13,864 bases of DNA from HRBIN15 sp039630445 (lineage in GTDB: Bacteria > Armatimonadota > Fimbriimonadia > Fimbriimonadales > GBS-DC): assembly GCA_039630445.1 (NCBI GenBank), contig JBCNVA010000019.1, positions 1-13,864 on the forward strand. Reading direction: 5' to 3'. Both the position numbers and the translations under genes were made by a program. Under the pieces are notes generated by a model that did no database searches, was not told the DNA's origin, and was given only the letters and a program-made list of their open reading frames with translations. Of this stretch, positions 1-5,215 are shown one piece after another (the first letter of the stretch is position 1; every line of letters starts with the position of its first letter).

Positions 1-54
1 TACGCTATTCAGCGCTATATCCAACTCTTTCTGCCGCGCAACTGGGGCGGTTAG
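1..54 (+). CDS. 3' end of an unidentified protein gene (partial)
   Basis: The first 17 codons form an open frame ending in TAG at 52-54. The visible C-terminus reads YAIQRYIQLFLPRNWGG. The aromatic, basic tail resembles the ends of some sugar ABC-transporter permeases, which often finish with a QRY-type motif, but seventeen residues are too few to assign a family. It is transcribed toward the minus-strand operon ending at 355, so the two are convergent with about 300 nt between them. The only support is the open frame, its position ahead of a terminator-like element, and plausible composition. Confidence 0.4.
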   Translation, partial: YAIQRYIQLFLPRNWGG

Positions 55-64
55 TGCAAAATCT

Positions 65-225
65 TTGGTATAACCCAACATTTTTGAGTAGGTGAGGTTC
101 CTCGCTTCGCTCGGAATGACAACGCTCCGCTCGGAATGACAAGGCGTTTTACGCGGCAGTGAACTTGTCATTCCGAGCCGAAGGCGAGGAATCTCAAATA
201 GGTGGCAAGTTGGGTTATAATACCA
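65..225. repeat. MITE-like palindromic interspersed repeat
   Basis: An imperfect long inverted repeat. The outer ends are TTGGTATAACCCAAC (65-79) and the inverse of it, with a 3-nt insertion, at 209-225. The inner arms are a GAGGTTCCTCGCTTCGCTCGG type sequence (94-122) and its near-exact reverse complement at 165-195. The left arm contains a tandem duplication of a 20-nt unit (103-122 and 123-142, one mismatch). No protein is encoded. The inner motif (ATTCCTCGC...CGGAATGACA) matches a repeat I recall from many unrelated bacterial contigs; I could not check this. The right outer end contains TATAAT at 216-221 on the plus strand. Size and inverted ends fit a non-autonomous element; no clear target-site duplication was found. 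Confidence 0.65.
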
Positions 226-248
226 ATCGGCGTTTCAAATGGCACAAG

Positions 249-344
249 GCGACCGAAGTCGCACGGAGACAGACGAAACCCCGCGCAGGCGGGGTTTTTA
301 GCCAGCGAAGGCTGGCTTCGTTTGTCTGGGCACGACTATAGTCG
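249..344. repeat. Four-hairpin quasi-palindromic structured element
   Basis: Four hairpins are arranged almost symmetrically. H1 at 249-262 is GCGAC-CGAA-GTCGC. H2 at 276-297 is a GC-rich stem AACCCCGC/GCGGGGTT. H3 at 300-317 is AGCCAGC-GAAG-GCTGGCT. H4 at 333-344 is the perfect palindrome CGACTATAGTCG. An outer 11-bp stem (267-277 with 317-327, one G-U) encloses H2 and H3, giving a three-way junction as RNA. I recall similar arrangements as interspersed repeats in Chloroflexota-like and related genomes, but that is memory, not a search. No coding potential is evident. Confidence 0.55.
276..300. terminator. Putative bidirectional intrinsic terminator
   Basis: An 8-9 bp GC-rich stem (276-284 with 289-297, loop GCAG) is followed on the plus strand by TTTTTA at 295-300. 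On the minus strand it is followed by TTTCGTCT. It lies between a plus-strand gene ending at 54 and a minus-strand operon ending at 355, where a shared terminator is expected. It is embedded in the larger four-hairpin element, so termination may be a by-product of that repeat. Confidence 0.5.
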
Positions 345-354
345 ACCGAGCTTA

Positions 355-1299
355 TCATTTGAAAACCGAATCAGTATAAGACACAGCCGCAGATGCCGAT
401 TGCAGATCGATCACGCCCGGTTGCCAGCCGAGCCGGTTCAGCATTTCGAGGTAGTCTTTGGGGGTCAGTTCATCAGGATGGCGCCCTGTCAGCACCACAA
501 TCACCCCCTCCATCACATTGGTGGCGAAAGTTTCGCCTTCGATCACGGGCGTGGTGGTGATGAGTTGCGTTGCGCCCGCCTCGCGCAGCAGCTCTAAGTC
601 GGCGCGGCGCACCGTATTGGTGATGACTCGCTTGCCGGGCAGGCGATCGGGCATATAGCGGCGGATGTAGTGCCAGTCGCCTGCAATCACATCGGCTTGC
701 TCAAAGAGGTGAGGGGCACGCGGTGTACGCTGCTCCTGCTTCTCGCCAGTGGGATAGAACCACTGGAAGGGTAAGCGCGTGATGATCGGCAGCAAGATGC
801 GCCCCAGCCACTCTACGGTGCGATAGGAGCGAATCGGGATGGGCAGTCCAACGGCAAAAACGAAGTCACCATAGATCACCTGTTTCGCGTAGCATGCCAG
901 CTCCTGCGCCATGCCGAACCGATCGACGGCGGACATCAGCAGCACGGTGCTTCGTGCGAAATCGATCACTCCATGTGCCTGCAGCCAGCGCACCGCCTCG
1001 CGCTCCAGCGTGTTTTTCAGCCCGCTGCCATCCACCACAGGCGTCTTTTTGGCGACCGAGACCAGCTTCTGAATCGAGCGGAAGGTATAGCGGCGGTTGC
1101 CCACCCAGAGATGTAGGTCCGCGCCGCCGATGCCCAGCGCGTCCACCTTGCCGTCTAGCTCGGCAAATAGGGCTTGAAAGCGCTTGAGGTCGCCGTCGGT
1201 GCCGATGCGCTCGATGAGGAACCGTTCGCCCGCGATCTCTACCTCGCTGCGCTTGTCGCGTTTGGACGACCCCAGACTGACCGAGACGACACGCTTCAC
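355..1299 (-). CDS. Quinate 5-dehydrogenase-like conserved protein
   Basis: 314 aa with GTG start (1299-1297), supported by the family-typical N-terminus MKRVVSVSLGSSKRD. The start is 3 nt after the prs stop, so translation is probably coupled. Recognisable blocks: RIGTDGDL (31-38), VDALGIGGADLHL (52-64), VVDGSGLKNTLE (88-99), GLPIPIRS (151-158), FYPTGEKQEQ (181-190), DVIAGDWHYIRRY (203-215) and LITTTPVIEG (246-255). I recall this architecture from Thermus and allied bacteria, where automated annotation names it quinate 5-dehydrogenase. The GIGG and VVDGSG segments could be nucleotide-binding turns, but no canonical Rossmann GxGxxG is obvious and the enzymatic name is not secured by the sequence. 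As last gene of the glmU-prs operon it may serve sugar-nucleotide or PRPP-related metabolism; that is conjecture. Confidence 0.7.
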   Translation of the reverse strand: MKRVVSVSLGSSKRDKRSEVEIAGERFLIERIGTDGDLKRFQALFAELDGKVDALGIGGADLHLWVGNRRYTFRSIQKLVSVAKKTPVVDGSGLKNTLEREAVRWLQAHGVIDFARSTVLLMSAVDRFGMAQELACYAKQVIYGDFVFAVGLPIPIRSYRTVEWLGRILLPIITRLPFQWFYPTGEKQEQRTPRAPHLFEQADVIAGDWHYIRRYMPDRLPGKRVITNTVRRADLELLREAGATQLITTTPVIEGETFATNVMEGVIVVLTGRHPDELTPKDYLEMLNRLGWQPGVIDLQSASAAVSYTDSVFK

Positions 1300-1302
1300 C
1301 GC

Positions 1303-2265
1303 TTACCGATAGTTCTGGAACAGCTCGCTGACCGATTCGTCGCGATGGATGCGCGAGATAGCTTCGCCCAGCAGGGGCGCAACCGAGAGGCGCACCAGCT
1401 TATCGAACTGCTTGTGCGGCGGTACGGGGATGGTGTCGGTGCAGATGACCTTTTCGATGGGCGATTCGGCGAGTCGTTGCGGCGCGTTGCCCGAAAAGAC
1501 GGGATGCGTGCAAGCCGCAATCACGCGCTCGGCACCGCGTCGCAAGAGGGCTTCCGCGCCCTGCACCACCGAGCCACCCGTATCGATCATGTCGTCGATC
1601 ATGATGGCGATGCGCCCTTGTACATCCCCGATAATCTCCATCACCTCGACCTTGTTCGGTTCGGGGCGTCGCTTGGCGATAATGGCGAGCGGGGCATCCA
1701 GCGCCTCCGCCATCGCGCGGGCACGCGGCACACCCGCCACATCGGGCGAGACCACCACGATATTTTGGTCGCGATAACCCTCCCGGATGAGGTAGTCGGC
1801 GATAATCGGACCCGCATAAAGATGGTCTACTGGGATGTCAAAGAAGCCCTGGATCTGCTCGGCATGGAGGTCGATGGTCACTACGCGCGTTGCGCCTGCC
1901 ACAGTAATGAGGTCTGCCACAAGGCGCGCGCTGATTGGCTCGCGGGGTTTAACCTTTTTATCCTGGCGGGCGTAGCCATAATAGGGGATGACAGCGGTGA
2001 TGCGTCGCGCCGACGCCCTCCGAAAAGCGTCCAGCATGATCAGCAGTTCCATGAGGTTATCGTTGACGGGGGCGCAGGTGGACTGCACCACAAACACATC
2101 CATGCCGCGCGCGCTTTCCAGCACCTGCACGCGCACCTCACCATCGGAGAAGCGCCCACAAATCATCTGCCCCAGCGGTCGTCCCAGGTACTTGGCAATC
2201 CTCTCTGCCAGTTCGGGGTTCGAGTTGCCCGCAAACAACAGAATCTCCTGCCCGTTAATGGCCAT
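1303..2265 (-). CDS. prs: Ribose-phosphate pyrophosphokinase (PRPP synthetase)
   Basis: 320 aa. It transfers pyrophosphate from ATP to ribose 5-phosphate to make PRPP for purines, pyrimidines, histidine, tryptophan and NAD. Class I motifs: GRFSDGEVRVQ (37-47), VIPYYGYARQDKK (92-104), the ATP/metal site histidine in TIDLHAEQIQGFFD (130-143), VVSPDVAGVPRAR (171-183), and the PRPP loop IDDMIDTGGS (223-232). Length is typical. The frame stays open upstream to 2367, but ATG at 2265 is chosen because MAINGQEILLFAGNSN matches the family N-terminus and a GGGAGG ribosome-binding site sits about 8 nt upstream. It overlaps the glmU end by 11 nt; the glmU-prs order is also conserved in Firmicutes. Small departures such as VAGV for the more usual VGGV do not affect known catalytic residues. 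Confidence 0.96.
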   Translation of the reverse strand: MAINGQEILLFAGNSNPELAERIAKYLGRPLGQMICGRFSDGEVRVQVLESARGMDVFVVQSTCAPVNDNLMELLIMLDAFRRASARRITAVIPYYGYARQDKKVKPREPISARLVADLITVAGATRVVTIDLHAEQIQGFFDIPVDHLYAGPIIADYLIREGYRDQNIVVVSPDVAGVPRARAMAEALDAPLAIIAKRRPEPNKVEVMEIIGDVQGRIAIMIDDMIDTGGSVVQGAEALLRRGAERVIAACTHPVFSGNAPQRLAESPIEKVICTDTIPVPPHKQFDKLVRLSVAPLLGEAISRIHRDESVSELFQNYR

Positions 2266-3664
2266 CGGTCTCGCCTCCCTTTTGTTTAGATTCGCGGCGT
2301 CGGCGCGCCCATCCTTCCTTAATGGTCTGGTAGCTGCGGGCGATTGCGAGGGCATCGGGCGGCACATCGTCGGTAATGGGGCTTGCTGCCGCGATGTAGG
2401 CGCCGTCCCCTATCGTCAGCGGCGCAATCAGCGTCGCGTGCGAGCCGACAAACACCTCGTCGCCGATCACCGTGCGATGCTTGCGAATCCCGTCAAAGTT
2501 GCAGGTGATTGTGCCCGCGCCGATGTTTGTCCGTTTGCCGACCGTTGCATCGCCCAGATAGGTCAGATGCAGCACCTTCGTCTCCTCGCCGATCTCCGTG
2601 TTTTTTATTTCCACAAAATCGCCGATTCGCACACCCCGTTTCAGGAGGGTACCTGGGCGCAGGTGGGCAAAGGGTCCCACCGAAACATCGGCTTCAATAA
2701 CCGCGCCGACGATGTGCGAGCGAAACAGTCGGCAGCCGTCCCCCACCTGCGTATCCTCTAAATAAAGATCGGGTCCCAGCGTGCAGCCCGCGCCAATGGT
2801 CGTGTTGCCGCGCAGGTAGGTGTTCGGCTCGATGGTGGTGTCGTGCCCAACCTGCACCGTGGCATCGATGTAGGTGGTGGCGGGGTCAACAATCGTCACG
2901 CCGTCCAGACAGAGTCGCTTGAGGATTCGCTGGCGCAGGATGGTGGCGGCTTGCGCCAGTTCCCAGCGATTGTTTACGCCCACCAACAGTGTTGGATCAG
3001 GTGATTGCCATGCCTCCACCGTGCCACCGCCCTGCGTGATGATGCCGATTACATCGGTGAGGTAATACTCGCCCTGCGCGTTCAGGTTGTTCAGGCGGGG
3101 GAGCGCCTCGCGCAGCACGCAGGTTTCGAAGCAGTAGAAGGAGGTGCAGACCTCGCGGATGGCTTTCTGTTCAGGTAGTGCATCGCGCTCCTCCACGATG
3201 CCCAGGATACGCCCCTGCCCGTCACGGATGATGCGTCCATAGCCTGTGGGATCGTCCAGAAGCGCCGTAGCGATGGTTGCCTGCGCCCCCGTGCAGCGAT
3301 GATGTTCGACGAGGGCGCGAATCGCGTCGGGCGTCACGAGGGGCGCATCGCCCGCAGCCACCACCACGCGCGTGACCCCCTCAGGAATGAGCGGCATCGC
3401 CTGCAGCGCAGCGTGCCCTGTGCCTAATTGCTCGGGCTGAAGCGCGTAGAGGTAGCCCTCGCCCAGCGCGGCTTGGACTTGCTCAGCGCCATGCCCTACC
3501 ACGACGATAATCGGGTCGATGCCTGCGCCCTGCAGCGCCCGAAGCACATGCGCCGTAAGCGGCAGCCCTAAGAGGGGCATCAGCGCTTTGGGGGTTTCGG
3601 ACTTCATGCGGGTGCCCTTGCCCGCCGCCAGCACGATCCCGGCAACTCGCTCTGACCCTGCCAT
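2255..3664 (-). CDS. glmU: Bifunctional GlmU: GlcNAc-1-P uridyltransferase / GlcN-1-P acetyltransferase
   Basis: 469 aa, within the usual 450-470. It makes UDP-N-acetylglucosamine for peptidoglycan and outer-membrane glycolipid from glucosamine 1-phosphate, in the cytoplasm. The N-terminal pyrophosphorylase domain (about 1-230) has LAAGKGTRMKSETPKAL (12-28), QLGTGHA (79-85), the Mg site GDAPL (105-109) and GVNNR (229-233). The C-terminal left-handed beta-helix (about 255-455) has VEIKNTEIG (351-359), the catalytic histidine in HLTYLGD (366-372) and NIGAGTITCNFDG (380-392). A segment usually AGSxIT reads AASPIT (427-431 region). ATG at 3664 is chosen over upstream in-frame codons because MAGSERVAGIVLAAGKG fits the family and AAGGGGA precedes it; a TATAAT lies 24 nt upstream. 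First gene of the operon with prs. Confidence 0.96.
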   Translation of the reverse strand: MAGSERVAGIVLAAGKGTRMKSETPKALMPLLGLPLTAHVLRALQGAGIDPIIVVVGHGAEQVQAALGEGYLYALQPEQLGTGHAALQAMPLIPEGVTRVVVAAGDAPLVTPDAIRALVEHHRCTGAQATIATALLDDPTGYGRIIRDGQGRILGIVEERDALPEQKAIREVCTSFYCFETCVLREALPRLNNLNAQGEYYLTDVIGIITQGGGTVEAWQSPDPTLLVGVNNRWELAQAATILRQRILKRLCLDGVTIVDPATTYIDATVQVGHDTTIEPNTYLRGNTTIGAGCTLGPDLYLEDTQVGDGCRLFRSHIVGAVIEADVSVGPFAHLRPGTLLKRGVRIGDFVEIKNTEIGEETKVLHLTYLGDATVGKRTNIGAGTITCNFDGIRKHRTVIGDEVFVGSHATLIAPLTIGDGAYIAAASPITDDVPPDALAIARSYQTIKEGWARRRRESKQKGGETDGH

Positions 3665-3688
3665 CTGCGTCCCCTTATCTGCAGGGAG

Positions 3689-3694
3689 ATTATA
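3689..3694 (-). promoter_or_regulatory. glmU operon promoter (-10 element)
   Basis: TATAAT on the minus strand, preceded by AGG, 24 nt from the glmU ATG. This implies a leader of roughly 17 nt carrying the AAGGGGA ribosome-binding site. No good -35 hexamer is present at 16-18 nt; that region (about 3711-3717) lies inside an EF-hand-tail gene remnant. Confidence 0.6.
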
Positions 3695-3701
3695 CCTGAA
3701 G

Positions 3702-3767
3702 ACAGAGAATATCGTGGACAATTCAGATCTGCTGGTGGTGCTGTTCAACTTTGGTAGTGGGTGTTAG
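3702..3767 (+). pseudogene. Remnant A of an EF-hand/dockerin-like C-terminal tail
   Basis: In frame to TAG at 3765-3767 the sequence reads TENIVDNSDLLVVLFNFGSGC. It is the degenerate partner of the tail at 4492-4587: 3711-3767 and 4531-4587 match at 49 of 57 positions, including a 23-nt identical run from 3729. The first half of the calcium loop (D-x-N-x-D-G) is missing and only the later acidic residues (V-D-N-S-D) remain. No start codon or upstream coding part belongs to it; its 5' side runs into the glmU promoter. I read it as the 3' stump of a secreted-protein gene whose body was lost. Confidence 0.6.
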
Positions 3768-3783
3768 CCCTACCTCCTTGCCT

Positions 3784-3806
3784 CCTCTCCTGCGTTGCGG
3801 GAGAGG
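3784..3806. repeat. Hairpin between the DUF5615 gene end and remnant A
   Basis: Perfect 7-bp inverted repeat CCTCTCC (3784-3790) and GGAGAGG (3800-3806) with loop TGCGTTGCG. No T-run follows on either strand, so it is a poor intrinsic terminator by the usual rule, though it lies just past the 3' end of the minus-strand DUF5615 gene. The rest of 3768-3862 shows nothing else I can name. Confidence 0.4.
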
Positions 3807-3862
3807 TGGCTAAATTCATCTCTATAGGTGCAATATCGAATACTATGTCCCTCTTGCTCCAT

Positions 3863-4207
3863 TTAGGAAGACGGCTTTTTGCCAATCTGCACATAGGTTG
3901 CCTGCGCAATAGGTGCGTTGCGCACGGCTTGTTCAATCGCTGCCCAGTGCGCTTGCAGTGTTGAAAGCCGGCTGTTGGGCGCTTCGATGATTACCACAGC
4001 TAATTGATATTTTGCAAGGTTTTGCTGATATGGCAGATTTCTATCGATAGTCAAGAGTACATCAAACACTTGCTCGGCTAATTGCAGCAACTCACTGTTG
4101 CGCACGCCTGACCAGCCCATCTCGCCTACAGAATGCGCTTCAAATTCATCCGAAAACAGACGCTTAAGCCGCCAGTCGAGGCACTCGTCAATCAGCACGC
4201 GCTTCAT
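3863..4207 (-). CDS. DUF5615 PIN-like protein, putative toxin
   Basis: 114 aa from ATG 4207; in-frame ATG 4219 and TTG 4222 are alternatives. 4207 is preferred because relatives begin MK-x-LxDE, as here (MKRVLIDECLDWRL). PIN-like features: D7/E8 at the first strand, H25 and EMGWSG (29-34), and D55 in VLLTIDRNL (50-58), the acidic set expected of a metal-dependent nuclease fold. The C-terminal half carries VVIIEAPNSRL (71-81). It follows and overlaps the DUF433 gene, the standard order for this toxin-antitoxin-type pair. No clear Shine-Dalgarno precedes the start, consistent with translational coupling. Toxicity and RNA cleavage are inferred from the PIN-like family, not visible in the sequence. 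Confidence 0.82.
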   Translation of the reverse strand: MKRVLIDECLDWRLKRLFSDEFEAHSVGEMGWSGVRNSELLQLAEQVFDVLLTIDRNLPYQQNLAKYQLAVVIIEAPNSRLSTLQAHWAAIEQAVRNAPIAQATYVQIGKKPSS

Positions 4208-4439
4208 CAGCAATCGCATCAAGCAGGAGGCGCTGCGCCTCTTGGAGCACTGTGCGCGCCTGCGTTTCCGACACGCTGGGAAATGCTTCTAGAAACTCAA
4301 TCAGCGGCGCGCCTGCGGCGAGGTATTCAAACAGCAAGCGCACAGGCACGCGCGTATCCCGAAAGCACGGCTCGCCGCTCAGTCGGTCAGCGTCTTGCCA
4401 AACCACCTCGTGCAGTTCAGAGCGTGTAAGCAGACCCAT
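4188..4439 (-). CDS. DUF433 domain protein, putative antitoxin
   Basis: 83 aa from ATG 4439. The DUF433 core is clear: GEPCFRDTRVPVRLLFEYLAAG (22-43) followed by FLEAFPSVSETQA (49-61), a short winged-helix-like DNA-binding domain. The usual FRGTRVPV reads FRDTRVPV, a Gly to Asp change at a turn. Its 3' end overlaps the DUF5615 start by 20 nt (more if an upstream start is used), so the two are one operon. DUF433 proteins adjacent to PIN-like DUF5615 proteins are generally taken as antitoxins that also autoregulate. A TATACT box ends 7 nt before the ATG, so the mRNA is probably leaderless. Confidence 0.85.
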   Translation of the reverse strand: MGLLTRSELHEVVWQDADRLSGEPCFRDTRVPVRLLFEYLAAGAPLIEFLEAFPSVSETQARTVLQEAQRLLLDAIADEARAD

Positions 4440-4446
4440 CAGGCTT

Positions 4447-4452
4447 AGTATA
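4447..4452 (-). promoter_or_regulatory. Promoter -10 of the DUF433/DUF5615 operon
   Basis: TATACT on the minus strand, preceded by AAGG, separated from the DUF433 ATG by only 7 nt. Transcription would start at or next to the A of the ATG, giving a leaderless message. No TTGACA-like -35 is evident. Confidence 0.5.
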
Positions 4453-4491
4453 CCTTGATCTCACTACAGTTGCTTGCATGTGGCGCGCGGC

Positions 4492-4587
4492 ATGGGGCAC
4501 ACCCACCATGAGGACATCAACAAAGACGGCATCGTGGACGATGCAGACCTGCTGGTGGTGCTGTTCAACTTCGGGCAGGGGTGTTAG
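4492..4587 (+). pseudogene. Remnant B: EF-hand/dockerin-like C-terminal tail, short ORF
   Basis: A 31-codon ORF from ATG 4492 to TAG 4585-4587. It contains a complete 12-residue calcium-loop pattern DINKDGIVDDAD (Asp1, Asn3, Asp5, Gly6, Asp9, Asp12), then LLVVLFNFGQGC at the stop. This is how secreted dockerin-type repeats end in Planctomycetota and Armatimonadota-like bacteria. The frame is open upstream only to 4459, after a TGA at 4456-4458, so no large protein precedes it. It stops 6 nt before the marR stop on the other strand. It is either a truncated gene end, which I favour, or a tiny expressed peptide; no Shine-Dalgarno supports expression. Confidence 0.6.
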
Positions 4588-4593
4588 CAGACC

Positions 4594-5151
4594 TTATCGG
4601 CAAATCTCTGGCGAGTGGAGTTCCACCAGTGGGCAGAGTGGGTCGGCACCTGTGCCGCAGTGGAGGCACACTTCGTCTACCTTGAGCGTGCCCGAAGTCA
4701 ACCCCGCGCGAATGAACGCTGCCAGCCCCTCGATAAAGGCGTGGCGGTCGCGCTCCTCCATGTGCGCCAGCACGCGGGCAAAGCGCTGCCGCCGCTCCTG
4801 ATCGATATGATCAATAATCCGCCGACCCTCGTCGGTCAGCACCAAGCCCACCTGTCGGCGGTCGCGCGGGTTGGCAATCCGCCGAATCAGCCCCTTCTTC
4901 TCCAGCCGATGCACCATGTTGGTGGCGGAGGGATACGAGATGTTCAGTCCCTCAGCCAGGTCGCCCACGGTCACGCGCCGATGCGTGCGCAGATAGCGCA
5001 GCGCCTGCATCTGCGAGTAGGTAATCTCGGTCTCCGCCAGCTCTTCCAGCATGCGCTCCCCGATAGAAGTGTACATCGCTTGCAAGAACACCTGCGCAAC
5101 CAGCTCCGCATGCGCGAGTAGCTCCTCTGTGAGCGCCATTCGCAAAGTCAT
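4594..5151 (-). CDS. MarR-family transcriptional regulator with a cysteine-rich tail
   Basis: 185 aa. Winged-helix DNA-binding core: helix-turn-helix RVTVGDLAEGLNISYPSATNMVHRL (59-83) and wing GLIRRIANPRDRRQVGLVLTDEGR (87-110), with the Asp-Arg wing motif typical of MarR. Flanking helices (1-50, 111-150) form the dimer interface in this family. Beyond the usual domain end is a tail with Cys162, Cys165, Cys173 and Cys184 (CLHC-x7-C-x10-C), a possible metal or redox site. ATG 5151 is used; ATG 5139 (MALTEELL) is possible. A TATAAT 16 nt upstream leaves a leader of about 9 nt. It is divergent from the DUF3084 gene with a 64-nt gap, so autoregulation and control of that gene are likely. The ligand is unknown. 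Confidence 0.88.
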   Translation of the reverse strand: MTLRMALTEELLAHAELVAQVFLQAMYTSIGERMLEELAETEITYSQMQALRYLRTHRRVTVGDLAEGLNISYPSATNMVHRLEKKGLIRRIANPRDRRQVGLVLTDEGRRIIDHIDQERRQRFARVLAHMEERDRHAFIEGLAAFIRAGLTSGTLKVDEVCLHCGTGADPLCPLVELHSPEICR

Positions 5152-5166
5152 CGTTCGACCCCGTCA

Positions 5167-5197
5167 AATTATACCTGAAAGGGGCAAAGGTATACTT
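5167..5197. promoter_or_regulatory. Divergent marR/DUF3084 promoters with inverted repeat
   Basis: Two arms, AATTATACCT (5167-5176) and AGGTATACTT (5188-5197), are inverted copies matching at 9 of 10 positions, spaced about two helical turns centre to centre. Each arm holds a -10 box: TATAAT (5173-5168, minus) for marR and TATACT (5191-5196, plus) for the DUF3084 gene. The minus-strand -10 occupies the -35 position of the plus promoter. This may be the MarR operator. However, AGGTATA also occurs at unrelated promoters nearby, so the symmetry could simply come from two similar promoters facing apart. Confidence 0.5.
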
Positions 5198-5215
5198 CCA
5201 GCAGGTGAATTAGGG

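Noticed and set aside
267..327. Cloverleaf-like fold considered as a tRNA.
   Set aside because: Only two internal hairpins, no anticodon or T-arm motif and no CCA-type acceptor; better described as a structured repeat/terminator.
1174..2289. Long plus-strand ORF (371 codons) opposite prs.
   Set aside because: It is antisense to the well-supported prs gene, its translation resembles no family, and it is explained by GC-rich codon bias.
2266..2367. Upstream extension of prs by 34 codons.
   Set aside because: It lies inside glmU codons, does not match the family, and a GGGAGG site marks the start at 2265.
3745..3936. Short minus-strand ORF (63 codons) overlapping the DUF5615 3' end.
   Set aside because: It overlaps a real gene in another frame and crosses the hairpin and remnant A; no recognisable domain.
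4133..4429. Plus-strand ORFs across the DUF433/DUF5615 genes.
   Set aside because: Shadows of two overlapping minus-strand genes with clear family motifs.
5051..5215. Upstream extension of the DUF3084 frame.
   Set aside because: The extra 55 codons overlap marR and both promoters, while a good ribosome-binding site and the family N-terminus support the start at 5216.
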